Positions 24,742 through 34,030 of a stretch of DNA of 64,000 nt are shown piece by piece. The DNA comes from Ilumatobacteraceae bacterium (GTDB lineage: Bacteria > Actinomycetota > Acidimicrobiia > Acidimicrobiales > Ilumatobacteraceae), in contig JABSQH010000064.1 in assembly GCA_013213745.1 (NCBI GenBank), forward strand, positions 26,314 to 90,313. Reading direction: 5' to 3'. The notes beneath the pieces are model-generated. The model had not been told where the DNA came from. It saw only the letters and a program-made list of their open reading frames with translations, and did no database searches. Within the stretch, counting starts at the first letter, position 1. Each line of letters starts with the position of its first letter. Made by a program: the position numbers and the translations under genes.

Positions 24742-25827
24742 CGGCGACGACGCGGCGACTGGCAGCTGCACTTCCACGACGCCGCCCGGCCCGGGCCCGA
24801 TTGCGATCCTGCCGCCGTGGGCCGCGACGATGCCGCGGGCGATCGACAGTCCCAGCCCGGCGGTACCGGTGCGAGTGTCTCGTGCCGGATCGGCGCGTGT
24901 GAATGGCTCAAACGCACGTTCGCGAAAGCCCGGCGGGAATCCGGGGCCTTCGTCGGCAACCCGCAGACGCGCCTCGCTGCCCATCTGTTCGAGCGTGACG
25001 GTCACCACCGAGTCGTCCGGTGAGTAGCGGATCGCATTGTCGAGCAGGTTGCGGACCACTCGTCCGACCTGTGGACCATCGGCTGCGACGACCACGCGAC
25101 GTTCGGCGTCGAGAAGGAGCTTGATGCTGCGGCTCTCGGCGAGTGGACGGACCGTCTCCATTGCCTCGTCGGCCAGTTCGGTGAGATCGAGGCGGGTGCG
25201 ATGGAGGTCGAGTGTCCCGCTGACCAACCGCGTGTGCAGTTGGAGATCGTCGACCAGCGCCGACAGCGCCCGTACCTGCCGTTCCATGCCCTTCAAGTAC
25301 TGGTCGGGATCGGCGGCGACGCCGTCACGGATCGCTTCGACCGACGCCCGCAATGCCGCGAGGGGTGTGCGCAGATCGTGGCTGATCGACGACAGCATCA
25401 GGGCGCGCTCGCTTTCGATGGCGTCGAGGCGGTCGACCATGCGGTCGAACATCTCGGCAGCTTCGCCGAGTTCGTCATTGCGGATCACGCCGGTACGTGC
25501 ACTGAGGTCACCATCGGCGACTCTCATCGCCGCGTCGCAGATGCGCTTGGCATCGCGTGCCACGGGGCGGGCGAGCAGCATCGCCGCGACGCCGGCAGCC
25601 ATCACCGCCGGGATCAGCGCCCACATCAGCATCGTGACGTCGTGGTCGGAGATGAACATCGTCTGCGCAGCGACGGCGATCATCAACAGGGCGATTCCCA
25701 GCACTGCGAGCTGCGCTGCCAGAAAGCGACGTCCGAGTCGGTTCATCGCGTGGGCGCGGTGCACCGGCAGTTCGTCCCACGGGCTCGCTGCGGTGTCGTC
25801 GGTGGTGGTGATCGTGGTCTTGCTCAT
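24679..25827 (-). CDS. Sensor histidine kinase
   Basis: Membrane kinase of 382 residues with two helices (about 32-52 and 63-84) and only a short loop between them, a HAMP linker, a HisKA domain with SSISHDLRTPLAALRAS (phosphoacceptor His), and an ATPase domain with N box RNLLDNAIRYSP, G1 DEGPGFPPG and G2 GTAGLGLSIARGI. The small external loop suggests sensing of a membrane signal. It begins as ATGA over the response regulator stop, so the pair is co-translated. The partner signal and regulon are unknown. Confidence 0.93.
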   Translation of the reverse strand: MSKTTITTTDDTAASPWDELPVHRAHAMNRLGRRFLAAQLAVLGIALLMIAVAAQTMFISDHDVTMLMWALIPAVMAAGVAAMLLARPVARDAKRICDAAMRVADGDLSARTGVIRNDELGEAAEMFDRMVDRLDAIESERALMLSSISHDLRTPLAALRASVEAIRDGVAADPDQYLKGMERQVRALSALVDDLQLHTRLVSGTLDLHRTRLDLTELADEAMETVRPLAESRSIKLLLDAERRVVVAADGPQVGRVVRNLLDNAIRYSPDDSVVTVTLEQMGSEARLRVADEGPGFPPGFRERAFEPFTRADPARDTRTGTAGLGLSIARGIVAAHGGRIAIGPGPGGVVEVQLPVAASSPLRPARQRVDEPVDESFGVRR

Positions 25828-26513
25828 GGTTCGAACCGGTAGCCGACGCCCCACACGGTGGTGATCCACCGCGGGTGCTCGGGGTCGTTCTCGATCTTGT
25901 TGCGGATGCGGCGAACGTGCACGGTGACGGTGGCGGGGTCTTGCCACTCGGGCGACGACTGCCACACCGATTCGAGCAGCTCGGCACGGGAGAACACCTG
26001 GCGGGGTGAGCCGGCCAGGAACGCCAGCACGTCGAACTCCTTGGGAGTGAGTTCGACGGCCTCACCGTTGAGCGTGACCTCCCGGCTGAGCGGTTCGATG
26101 CGCAGATCGCCGAAGTCGAGCGGCTGGGGCGATGACACGCTGCGCCCACCGGTGCGGCGCAGCACCCCGTTGACACGAGCGGCGAGTTCGCGTGGCGAGA
26201 ATGGCTTGACCACGTAATCGTCGGCGCCCAGCTCGAGCCCGGAGACCCGATCGGTTTCCTCGGCGCGAGCGGTGAGCATGATCACCGGGATGTCGCTCGA
26301 CGATCGGATGCGTCGCAAGATGTCGAGCCCGTTGACTCCAGGCAGCATCATGTCGAGCACGACGAGGTCGGGCGGGTCGGCGTCGAGGAGTTCGAGTGCG
26401 GTGTTGCCGTCGGCAGCCTCGGCGACGTCGTGACCGTCACGCCGTAGGTACCCGACGACGACTTCGCGCACGGTCGGCTCGTCGTCGACCACCAGGACCT
26501 TCGTTGACGTCAT
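25824..26513 (-). CDS. OmpR-family response regulator
   Basis: A 229-residue regulator with a complete receiver (VLVVDDEPTVRE acidic pair, LVVLDMMLPGVNG with the phospho-Asp, MLTARAEETD, DYVVKPFSP with the Lys) and an OmpR winged helix (VELTPKEFDVLAFLAGSP, TVTVHVRRIRNKIE, WGVGYRF). ATG at 26513 gives the normal family start. It is the first gene of the pair with the downstream kinase. A long hairpin lies between it and pdxH. Confidence 0.95.
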   Translation of the reverse strand: MTSTKVLVVDDEPTVREVVVGYLRRDGHDVAEAADGNTALELLDADPPDLVVLDMMLPGVNGLDILRRIRSSSDIPVIMLTARAEETDRVSGLELGADDYVVKPFSPRELAARVNGVLRRTGGRSVSSPQPLDFGDLRIEPLSREVTLNGEAVELTPKEFDVLAFLAGSPRQVFSRAELLESVWQSSPEWQDPATVTVHVRRIRNKIENDPEHPRWITTVWGVGYRFEP

Positions 26514-26584
26514 TGACCCCAGCCTCGCCCCATTCCGTCGGCGCTTCAACCCCGACTTCGATCCGTTTTCGGTTCGTTGTGTAC

Positions 26585-26640
26585 CAGTCGTCTCTGAGAC
26601 CGTGTAACGGCAGAGCGTTACAGCGTCTCAGAGACGACTG
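26585..26640. repeat. Long perfect hairpin with nested stem
   Basis: CAGTCGTCTCTGAGAC (26585-26600) pairs perfectly with GTCTCAGAGACGACTG (26625-26640). The loop holds a second inverted pair, TGTAACG and CGTTACA, and the outer flanks also pair (TGTA/TACA) with one mismatch. It lies 6 bases after the pdxH stop and upstream of the response regulator gene on the same strand. It may terminate pdxH, but there is no T-tract, and the symmetric TGTAAC ends look like a short mobile repeat. Confidence 0.75.
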
Positions 26641-26645
26641 TTACA

Positions 26646-27314
26646 TCAGGGGGCGAGACGCTCGATCGTCCACTTGCCGGATTCGTCGCGGCGGTAGTGC
26701 AGACGGTCGTGGAGCCGGCTCGGGCGTCCTTGCCAGAACTCCCACTCGGTCGGCACGAGTTGCCAGCCTCCCCACCCGTCGGGGCGGGGCACGTCGTGAT
26801 CGGCGAACTGCTCGTCGTAGGCGGCGACCCGCTCTTCGAGCACCGACCGATCGGTGATCACCTCGCTCTGCGGCGACGCCCACGCTCCGATCTGGCTGCC
26901 GCGCGGACGCGATGCAAAGTAGGCGTCGCTCTGCTCAGTCGACACTCGCTCGACCCGACCGCGGACGCGCACCTGACGATGCAGATCGAGCCAGGCAAAC
27001 AGCGCAGCTGCGCCGGCGGCTGCGTCGAGTTGCCGACTCTTGGCGCTGCGATAGTTGGTGTAGAAGACGATGCCGCCGTCGTCGACTTCGCGGGCCAACA
27101 CGATGCGGGCGTCGGGGATTCCGTCGAGCCCAACTGTGGCCACACTCATCGCGTGCGGTTCGGCAACACCGGCGGCTGCGACCTCGTCGTGCCAGGTCCA
27201 CCATTGGGCCGCCGGATTCGGGTCGACATCACCGACGTCGAGTCCGGCGGTTTCGTACTGCTGCCGACGGGCGCGCAGCCCAGCGGCCCGGTCGTCGCTA
27301 CTGAAGTCGGTCAT
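26646..27314 (-). CDS. pdxH: Pyridoxamine 5'-phosphate oxidase
   Basis: FMN-dependent oxidase of 222 residues that converts pyridoxine or pyridoxamine 5'-phosphate to pyridoxal 5'-phosphate. Family blocks: MSVATVGLDGIPDARIVLA, IVFYTNYRSAKSRQ, the Arg-rich VRVRGRVERVS, SRPRGSQIGAWASPQS, and the C-terminal WEFWQGRPSRLHDRL stretch that contacts FMN and substrate. The ATG overlaps the stop of serS (ATGA), so the two genes are translationally coupled. A strong hairpin follows. Confidence 0.96.
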   Translation of the reverse strand: MTDFSSDDRAAGLRARRQQYETAGLDVGDVDPNPAAQWWTWHDEVAAAGVAEPHAMSVATVGLDGIPDARIVLAREVDDGGIVFYTNYRSAKSRQLDAAAGAAALFAWLDLHRQVRVRGRVERVSTEQSDAYFASRPRGSQIGAWASPQSEVITDRSVLEERVAAYDEQFADHDVPRPDGWGGWQLVPTEWEFWQGRPSRLHDRLHYRRDESGKWTIERLAP

Positions 27315-28639
27315 GCCTCGACCGTCGGGCCCGAGCGCGGCTCGATGCGCATCAGCCCGCGCATGTACGGGCGCAGCAGCTCCGGCACGGTGACGCTGCC
27401 GTCGGCGTTGCGGTAGTTCTCGATGATGGCCGCCCACACTCGAGGCACGGCGAGCGCCGAGCCGTTGAGCGTGTGCACCAGATCGGTGCCCTTGAGCGGT
27501 TTGCCGTCGTCGTCGACACGGCGGAAGCGGATGTTGGCCCGCCGCGCCTGATAGTCGCTGAACCAGCTGACCGACGAGACCTCCAGCCAGTCGTCGGCAC
27601 CGGGGGCGTAGACCTCGACGTCGAAGCTGCGGTGATGGCTCTGGCCGAGATCGCCGGTGCAGATCTCGATCACGCGATAGGGCAGTTCGAGCCGGGCGAT
27701 TGCTCGCTCGGCGCGGTTGCGCATCTCGACCAGCAGGTCGGGAGCCTGCTCGGGTGTGGCCAGCGCAAGGATCTCGACCTTGTCGAACTCGTGGGCCCGC
27801 AGCATGCCGCGGGTGTCACGGCCCGCGGCACCGGCCTCGCGGCGGTAGGCCGGGCTGTAGGCCATGAACCGCATGGGCAACTCGTCGTAGTCGAGGATCT
27901 CGTCGCCATAGATCGAGGTCAGCGGCACCTCGGCGGTCGGGATGGCCCAGAGGTCGTCGCGTTCGATGGCGTAGGCGTCGTCGGCGAACTTCGGCAGTTG
28001 GCCGGTTGCGGTCAGCGTGGCGGTGCTGACGAGCGACGGCGCGCGGATCTCCTCGAACGCGTCGGCGTTGGCGTCGAGGCCGTATTGGCACAGGGCCCGC
28101 GCCAGGGTCGCACCGGCGCCACGCTGCATGGTGAACATCGCGCCCGACACTTTGACGGCGCGCTCGTTGTCGAGGATGCCCAGCGCTTCGGCGGTTTCCC
28201 AGTGGGGCACACGTTGGTGGGCGGGATAAGTGGCGTGGGTGGCTACCGGCCCGACGATCGTCGGGTTATCGGCGTCGCTCGCGCCATCGGGAACATCGGG
28301 GTGGGGTGCGTTGGGGATGCCGAGCAACAACTCGTGCAGCGCGGCCGACACCTCGTCGTGTTCGGCGGCGAGACCCTTCTCCCGGCCACCGAGTTCGCGA
28401 CTCTCGGCTTGCAACTTCTCCGCAGCCTCGACGTTGCCGTCGCGGCGGAGGGCGCCGACCTCTTTGGAGATGCTGTTCACCCGGGCGCGGCATTCGTCGC
28501 GTTCGACGGTGATGTCGCGCAGTCGGCTGTCGAGTCGGGCAGCGTGTTCGAGCTCGTCGATGATCGCGGGCCGAGCGCGACGGGTGAGAGCGGTGCGCAG
28601 TCCGTCGAGGTCGGTGCGCAGCAGTCGCTGGTCGATCAC
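27311..28639 (-). CDS. serS: Seryl-tRNA synthetase
   Basis: Class II synthetase of 442 residues that charges tRNA-Ser. An N-terminal coiled coil (about 25-105) contacts the long variable arm of the tRNA. The catalytic core has motif 1 near LWAIPTAEVPLTSIY, motif 2 FRREAGAAGRDTRGMLRAHE and motif 3 NGSALAVPRVWAAIIENY with VPELLRPYM at the end. It lies between the cox cluster and pdxH, on the same strand, 22 bases after ctaG, so it could be read from the cox transcript. Confidence 0.97.
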   Translation of the reverse strand: MIDQRLLRTDLDGLRTALTRRARPAIIDELEHAARLDSRLRDITVERDECRARVNSISKEVGALRRDGNVEAAEKLQAESRELGGREKGLAAEHDEVSAALHELLLGIPNAPHPDVPDGASDADNPTIVGPVATHATYPAHQRVPHWETAEALGILDNERAVKVSGAMFTMQRGAGATLARALCQYGLDANADAFEEIRAPSLVSTATLTATGQLPKFADDAYAIERDDLWAIPTAEVPLTSIYGDEILDYDELPMRFMAYSPAYRREAGAAGRDTRGMLRAHEFDKVEILALATPEQAPDLLVEMRNRAERAIARLELPYRVIEICTGDLGQSHHRSFDVEVYAPGADDWLEVSSVSWFSDYQARRANIRFRRVDDDGKPLKGTDLVHTLNGSALAVPRVWAAIIENYRNADGSVTVPELLRPYMRGLMRIEPRSGPTVEA

Positions 28640-28661
28640 GGAGCGGAGGTTAGCGACGCGA

Positions 28662-29639
28662 TCAACGCGGCACGGCGTCGTTTGGTGCGTCGCCCGGGGG
28701 CGGGGCGCCTCCCGACGGAGTGCGCGCGAACTCGCGCTCGACGTCGGCGGTCGTCAACGGGAATTCGTCGTGGCCGATGATCTCGGCAGTGGGCATCGAT
28801 CCCGGCCGCTTGTAGTTGTGCTCGTTGCGGTAGGTCGAGGCGAACCGCTTGAAGTAGATGAACACGATGATGGTCCACAAGAAGATCGAGCCGCCGAGCT
28901 TCATGATCGCCCCGGCGAGCTGCTGATCTTCGGTGATCCCGATGCCGAGCAGACGTGTTGGGATGTCGTAGGCCTCGTACACCGTGCCCTCGGCGAAGGT
29001 CAGCCAGGCCGCTGGAAGCGTCGGCACGATCGACTGCAGGAACAGGTAGATCGACTTGCCGATCGGCGTCAGGTGGTATTCGGGGAACGGCCCGCACACA
29101 GGCATCCACATCAGCAGCGACAACATGACGACCATGAAGTGCAGCGAATAGTGCAGTGGTCCGTTGGCGACCGACTCGTTCACAGCGAGCGGAATGTGGG
29201 TAACGATCACCGCCACGTTGAACGCCACGCCGGCAACCACCGGTCGGCACATGAACGACAACGCCTGATACAGCTTGCCGTTGCCGATCAGCACCCGCAG
29301 CAGCCATTCCGGTGTGGCCAACAGCGCCAGCGGCGGCAGGAAGTACGTGAGCATCATGTGCTGCAACATGTGCGCCGAGTACAGGTAGTCCTCGCTGATG
29401 TCGTGCATTGGCCAGTCGCTGGCCACCCACAACATCACCATTGCGCCGACGAAGGCGTACGTGTTCTTGCGCGTCACCGCCGGCTGGCCCTTCGGGACCG
29501 CCCGCGGGCCGATCACCTTGACCATGTACACGTACAGAATGGTCAACGAGCCGACCAGCACCCACACTTCGGGGTGGAACTGGTAGCGCCACGGGTTGGA
29601 GTCACTCGCTGCGCTGTCGATCGCTTGGGCCAGGAGCAT
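28662..29639 (-). CDS. ctaG: CtaG-type cytochrome c oxidase assembly factor (caa3 type)
   Basis: Polytopic membrane protein of 325 residues with about seven helices, matching the caa3_CtaG family needed for copper insertion into caa3-type oxidases. Conserved parts include the HMLQHMMLTYFLPPLALL helix with several His and Met, and LHYSLHFMVVMLSLLMWMPV. The C-terminal 50 residues are hydrophilic. It is the last gene of the cox cluster, 30 bases after the subunit IV gene. This is a different family from the CtaG/Cox11 of proteobacteria. Confidence 0.93.
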   Translation of the reverse strand: MLLAQAIDSAASDSNPWRYQFHPEVWVLVGSLTILYVYMVKVIGPRAVPKGQPAVTRKNTYAFVGAMVMLWVASDWPMHDISEDYLYSAHMLQHMMLTYFLPPLALLATPEWLLRVLIGNGKLYQALSFMCRPVVAGVAFNVAVIVTHIPLAVNESVANGPLHYSLHFMVVMLSLLMWMPVCGPFPEYHLTPIGKSIYLFLQSIVPTLPAAWLTFAEGTVYEAYDIPTRLLGIGITEDQQLAGAIMKLGGSIFLWTIIVFIYFKRFASTYRNEHNYKRPGSMPTAEIIGHDEFPLTTADVEREFARTPSGGAPPPGDAPNDAVPR

Positions 29640-29669
29640 GGGGAAATCCTCCCCGGGTCGCGCCGGGGG

Positions 29670-30032
29670 CTAGGGGGCGAAGAAGTGGAACGTGGTCAAT
29701 GCCGCGGCGTACACGCCGACGGCGAGGAACAACCCGGCGTAGAACATCCACGAAAAGATGCGGGCGTCACCGCGCAGGTGCATGAAGAAACTGGCGACCG
29801 TGACGAACTTGATCGCCATCATGATCAACAGGATCGGCACCAGCAGCGAACCGAGCTCGATGTAGCTCGCGGCGACTTCGAGTGCGGTGAGGATCAGCAG
29901 CAGGAAGGCGATGAAGACGTAGTCGCGGTCGCGCAGATCCTTGTGCTCGTGGGGGATCGCATCGGGTTCGATGGCGGTGATGTCTTCGCCGAAGTGGTGT
30001 TCGGTGCCAGTCGTTGTGGTGTCGGTGCTCAT
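29670..30032 (-). CDS. Cytochrome c oxidase subunit IV (prokaryotic type)
   Basis: A 120-residue membrane protein with three helices (about 40-60, 65-87 and 95-117), matching the prokaryotic COX4/CyoD-like family. The blocks DYVFIAFLLLILTALEVAAS and KFVTVASFFMHLRGDARIFS are typical. It is a small accessory subunit that stabilises the haem-copper oxidase. Its position between ctaE and ctaG supports membership of the aa3 complex. Confidence 0.9.
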   Translation of the reverse strand: MSTDTTTTGTEHHFGEDITAIEPDAIPHEHKDLRDRDYVFIAFLLLILTALEVAASYIELGSLLVPILLIMMAIKFVTVASFFMHLRGDARIFSWMFYAGLFLAVGVYAAALTTFHFFAP

Positions 30033-30051
30033 CGGTGCTGTCCTTCGATGA

Positions 30052-30735
30052 TCAGGCCGGAATCAGGTACACGAGGGTGAAGATGACGATCCACACGATG
30101 TCGACGAAGTGCCAATACAGGCCGATCATCTCGACGGTCTCGGCCTTGTTGCCGTGGACCCGGTTACGTAGGAGCATGCCGACCGTGGCCATCAACATGA
30201 TGATGCCGACGGAGACGTGGGCGCCGTGGAAGCCGACCAACGTGTAGAAACTCGAAGCGAACAGGTTCGTGGTGAACCCGAGACCTTCTCGGTAGAAGAC
30301 GGTGAACTCGTAGATCTGGCCGGCGAGGAACAACCCGCCGAGCAGTGCGGTGACGGTGAGCCACAGGCGCGTGTTGCGATCGTCGCGCCGCTTGGCGGCT
30401 TGGACGCCCAGCACCATCGTGAGCGACGACATCAGCAAGATGAAGCTGGTGGCCGACGTGAACGGGATGTCCCACAGCTGGTCGGGGCCGAGCGTGTCGG
30501 CGCGCCGGTTGCGGTAGAGCATGTAGGTGGAGATGAGGCCACCGAAGAGGAGGCACTCGCTGCCAAGGAACAGCCACATCGCCAGCTTGGTGTTCGACAG
30601 GCCGGTCGAGGTGTGGTGCTCGAGGCCGATGTGGTCCTGGCCGTCGTCGTAGCCCGCCGGGATCGCCATGTGCTCCGCCGGTGCGTCCGACCCGACTGGG
30701 GCCGCGTCGGCGGGATTGATGGTCGCGTCAGACAC
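30052..30735 (-). CDS. ctaE: Cytochrome c oxidase subunit III
   Basis: Subunit III of 227 residues with five or more helices. Family features: KLAMWLFLGSECLLFGGL, EFTVFYREGLGFTTNLFAS, SFYTLVGFHGAHVSVGI and the C-terminal LYWHFVDIVWIVIFTLVYL. The subunit keeps oxygen and proton uptake stable in the core complex. The gene overlaps the end of ctaD by 8 bases. A second, more divergent subunit III is encoded at 35172-35753. Confidence 0.96.
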   Translation of the reverse strand: MSDATINPADAAPVGSDAPAEHMAIPAGYDDGQDHIGLEHHTSTGLSNTKLAMWLFLGSECLLFGGLISTYMLYRNRRADTLGPDQLWDIPFTSATSFILLMSSLTMVLGVQAAKRRDDRNTRLWLTVTALLGGLFLAGQIYEFTVFYREGLGFTTNLFASSFYTLVGFHGAHVSVGIIMLMATVGMLLRNRVHGNKAETVEMIGLYWHFVDIVWIVIFTLVYLIPA

Positions 30736-32743
30736 TGGCGACCAGCTCCTTGCTCGGTTCGCCGCCGTCGCCGCCTTCGGGCGATTCGAACTCAGAGTCG
30801 TCGGCGGTCGGCGGTTCGAGTGCCCAGCCGAACATGGCGACGGTGGCGATGGCCAGGCCGACGATGACGAGCAGCGTCGAGTAGATGATGCCGTAGGCGA
30901 TCACCGGCAACGAGAACGACAACACGATCGGCCAGTACGAGGGCGACGGCAAGTGGACGTGGTCGTCGCGATTGGCCGTTTCCACGGCTTGGATCTCTTC
31001 GGCGGTGGCCACCTTGACGTAGTCGTGCGCATCGCCTTCGCCGACGTCTTCGTACTTGCGGTGGAACATCTCGTCGAGCGCGTGAACGGTCGGGGTGCGC
31101 TCGAAGTTGTATTCCTTCGGTGGGTTCTCGGCCATCCACTCGAGGCTGCGTGCGTCCCACGGGTCGGCGGGGGCCGGCGGGTTCTTGCGGCTGACCCACA
31201 CGTTGATGAAGAAGAACAGCACGCCGACGGCGAGGATGAACGAGCCGATGGTCGCCACGAGGTTCCAGAAACCGATGTTGAAGAAACCGTCGCCGGCGCG
31301 ATTCTCGGTCCAGACGTACATGCGCCGTGGCTGGCCCTGCAGGCCGACGATGTGCATCGGGCCGAAGGTCAGGTTCATGCCGATGATCATCGTCCAGAAG
31401 TTGGCCTTGCCCCACGACTCGTTGAGCAGCTTGCCGAACACCTTGGGCCACCAGTAGTAGATGCCGGCGAACAGGCCGAGCACAGCGCCACCGAAGATCA
31501 CGTAGTGGAAGTGGGCGACGATGTAGTAGGTGTCGGTCTGTTGCGTGTCGGACGGCGCCACCGAGTGGGTGACACCCGACAGCCCGCCGATCGTGAACAT
31601 CACGATCAGGCCGGTGGCGAACAGCATCGCTGTGGTGAACCGCAACTTGCCGCCCCACATGGTGAGGGTCCAGTTGATGATCTTCACGCCGGTGGGAACG
31701 GCGATCGCCATGGTCGCCACGGAGAACACCGCCACCGAGATCGGCCCGAGGCCGGAGGCGAACATGTGGTGGGCCCACACACCCCAACCAACGAACCCGA
31801 TTGCTGCACCCGAGAAGACGACGAATGGGTAGCCGAACAGCGGCTTCTTGGAAAACACGGGCAGGACTTCGGACACGATGCCGAAGGCCGGGAGCACGAT
31901 GATGTACACCTCGGGGTGGCCGAAGATCCAGAACAGGTGCTGCCACAGGAGTGGGTCGGCTCCTTCGGCGACTTCGAAGAAGGTGGCGTCGTAGTTGCGC
32001 TGGAACAAGAGCAACACGAGGGCCACGGTGATGACCGGCATGGCGAACAGCAGCAGGAACTGCGTGACGAGAGCCATCCAGGTGAAGATCGGGACCCGCA
32101 TCATCGTCATGCCGGGCGCACGCATGTTGAGCACGGTGACGATCAGGTTGACCGCACCGACCAGCGACGCGATTCCGGTGATCAGCAGGCCCAGCGTCCA
32201 GTAGTCGACGCCGTTGCTCGGTGAGAACGGGACGGCGCTGTTGGGGGCGTACATGAACCAGCCACCATCGGCGGCGCCGCCGAGAAACCACGAGGTGTTG
32301 AGGAAGATGCCACCGAACACGAACGTCCACAGGCTCAGTGCGTTGAGTCGCGGGAAGGCGACGTCGCGAGCGCCGATCTGCAGCGGGATCATGTAGTTGG
32401 CGAACGCCGCCGCCATCGGTATCACGAAGAGGAACACCATCGTGGTGGCGTGCATCGTGAACATCTGGTTGTAGGCGTCGGCCGACAGCACCGTGCCTTC
32501 GGGTCCGGCGAGTTGGAGGCGGATGAACAGCGCCTCGACACCACCGACGACGAAGAACAGCATGGCGGCGACGCCGTACATGATGCCGATCTTCTTGTGG
32601 TCGACAGTGAACGCCCACGACCGCCAGCCGGTGGTCTGCACCGGGCGGCGGAGGTAGCCGTAGGACCGTGTCGGGGTGACCGCCGGCGCGCCGCCGCTGG
32701 GGGCCAGCGCCGGTGTGTCGGTTGGGCGTTCGATGATGGCCAT
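30728..32743 (-). CDS. ctaD: Cytochrome c oxidase subunit I (functional copy)
   Basis: Catalytic subunit of an aa3-type oxidase, 671 residues with at least 12 helices. All metal ligands are present: His98 (haem a, in MFTMHATTM), His276 with cross-linked Tyr280 (CuB, GHPEVY), His325-His326 (CuB, WAHHMF), His411 (haem a3) and His413 (haem a) in VAHFHYV. The D-channel Glu278 and the K-channel Lys354 (TGVKIINW) are also present. An N-terminal and a C-terminal extension (two further helices past the core) are actinobacterial features. It lies downstream of ctaC and overlaps ctaE. Confidence 0.98.
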   Translation of the reverse strand: MAIIERPTDTPALAPSGGAPAVTPTRSYGYLRRPVQTTGWRSWAFTVDHKKIGIMYGVAAMLFFVVGGVEALFIRLQLAGPEGTVLSADAYNQMFTMHATTMVFLFVIPMAAAFANYMIPLQIGARDVAFPRLNALSLWTFVFGGIFLNTSWFLGGAADGGWFMYAPNSAVPFSPSNGVDYWTLGLLITGIASLVGAVNLIVTVLNMRAPGMTMMRVPIFTWMALVTQFLLLFAMPVITVALVLLLFQRNYDATFFEVAEGADPLLWQHLFWIFGHPEVYIIVLPAFGIVSEVLPVFSKKPLFGYPFVVFSGAAIGFVGWGVWAHHMFASGLGPISVAVFSVATMAIAVPTGVKIINWTLTMWGGKLRFTTAMLFATGLIVMFTIGGLSGVTHSVAPSDTQQTDTYYIVAHFHYVIFGGAVLGLFAGIYYWWPKVFGKLLNESWGKANFWTMIIGMNLTFGPMHIVGLQGQPRRMYVWTENRAGDGFFNIGFWNLVATIGSFILAVGVLFFFINVWVSRKNPPAPADPWDARSLEWMAENPPKEYNFERTPTVHALDEMFHRKYEDVGEGDAHDYVKVATAEEIQAVETANRDDHVHLPSPSYWPIVLSFSLPVIAYGIIYSTLLVIVGLAIATVAMFGWALEPPTADDSEFESPEGGDGGEPSKELVASV

Positions 32744-32758
32744 CGGTGCGTTCTCCGG

Positions 32759-34030
32759 TTACTTGCGTTCCAGCAGGTACGCGACGAGTTCGTCGATCTG
32801 GCCCTCGCTGAGGGCCAGATACGGCATGCCGCGCGGCAGGCCGTTCGTTGCGGCGAGCTCATTCGGGTCGGTGTACATGGGCTTTTCGGCGGGTGAGTTA
32901 CGCAACCACTCGCGCAGCTGCACCCGGTTGAGGCATTCGGGGGTGACACCTTCGAGGTAGCGCTCGCCGAACTCGTCGGGCGGCGCTTCCCAGACGTCGG
33001 CTCGACACTCTGGGGTGAGCAGGTCGAACATCGCGCCGGCAAAGGTGGTGCGGGTCATCAGATACGACAGGTTCGGCGCCGCGCCGGAGTACACGTTGAG
33101 GTCGGGGCGTGACACGATCGGGTCGCCGTCGCCGTCGGTCAGCCCGTTCACCTGGTGGCAGCGTGAACACTGGGCGATGAACGTCGACTCACCGGCCAGG
33201 GCCAACTCGTTGGTCGGCGACTCGTAGTCGCTCAGCTGATTGGCCTTCCACACTTCGAAGTCGTCGGCTTCGAGGGCGATGACCTCCATGCGCATGTTGG
33301 CGTGCGACAGTCCGCAGAACTCGGTGCATTGACCGGCATAGATGCCCGGCTCGTCGGCCTGCATCCGGTTCGTCTGCACCCGACCGGGAACCATGTCGCG
33401 CTTGCCGTTGAGACGGGGGATCCACCACGAGTGGATGACGTCGCGCGACGTGCCGCGCACGAGGACCGGCGTGTCGACCGGAAGGACCATCTGTCCGGAG
33501 GTGACGATCGGCGCCGAGATGCCGCCACAGCCGTCCTGCACCGGGTAGTCGACTTCCCACCACCACTGCTGGCCGGTGACGTTGATGACGCACTCGGTGT
33601 CGTCGGTTTCGGCGAGGGCAAACACCGTGCTCACGGTGGGAATGGCCACGCCGATCAGGATCAGCGCAGGAAGGATCGTAAGGCCGATCTCGAGCGCCGG
33701 CTTGCCGTGGGTCTGCTCGGGGATCGCCTGGCCACGGTCGCGATACCGCCACACGACGAAGGCGATCACGGAGAGGGTGATCACACCGACGATGCCGGCG
33801 ATGATGAACACCGGGACCTGCAGGTTCTGGATTCGCTGGGCGTTCGGGCCGGCGGGATCGAAGGTGTTCTGCGGGGCGTCTTGAGCGCAACCGGCGACGA
33901 GCGCGCCGAGCCCGACGGCTGCGGCGATGCGGAGGCGACGGCTCACTGATCTAACGGTACTCGCGCCTTTCGGGACCGACATACTTGTTCGATTGTTCAT
34001 CGCTTGCGATCGAAATTGGTGTTCGCTCAC
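32759..34030 (-). CDS. ctaC: Cytochrome c oxidase subunit II with fused cytochrome c domain
   Basis: A 423-residue subunit II of caa3 type. A lipobox (VAGC, Cys48) follows the signal, two helices lie at about 70-95 and 113-138, and the cupredoxin domain has a complete CuA site: His200 (VIHSWW), Cys235, Glu237, Cys239, His243 and Met246 (GQCTEFCGLSHANM). A C-terminal cytochrome c domain carries CSRCH (288-292) with Met402 as probable axial ligand. It takes electrons from cytochrome c or the bc complex. The GTG at 34030 overlaps the upstream stop (GTGA), which favours it, though it gives a long signal n-region; ATG 33982 or GTG 33946 are alternatives. Confidence 0.96.
   Translation of the reverse strand: MSEHQFRSQAMNNRTSMSVPKGASTVRSVSRRLRIAAAVGLGALVAGCAQDAPQNTFDPAGPNAQRIQNLQVPVFIIAGIVGVITLSVIAFVVWRYRDRGQAIPEQTHGKPALEIGLTILPALILIGVAIPTVSTVFALAETDDTECVINVTGQQWWWEVDYPVQDGCGGISAPIVTSGQMVLPVDTPVLVRGTSRDVIHSWWIPRLNGKRDMVPGRVQTNRMQADEPGIYAGQCTEFCGLSHANMRMEVIALEADDFEVWKANQLSDYESPTNELALAGESTFIAQCSRCHQVNGLTDGDGDPIVSRPDLNVYSGAAPNLSYLMTRTTFAGAMFDLLTPECRADVWEAPPDEFGERYLEGVTPECLNRVQLREWLRNSPAEKPMYTDPNELAATNGLPRGMPYLALSEGQIDELVAYLLERK

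Noticed and set aside
30668..32224. Antisense frame of 518 codons opposite ctaD, rich in His, Asp and Gln
   Set aside because: The composition is what the complement of a membrane-protein gene gives; no start signal or domain is seen.
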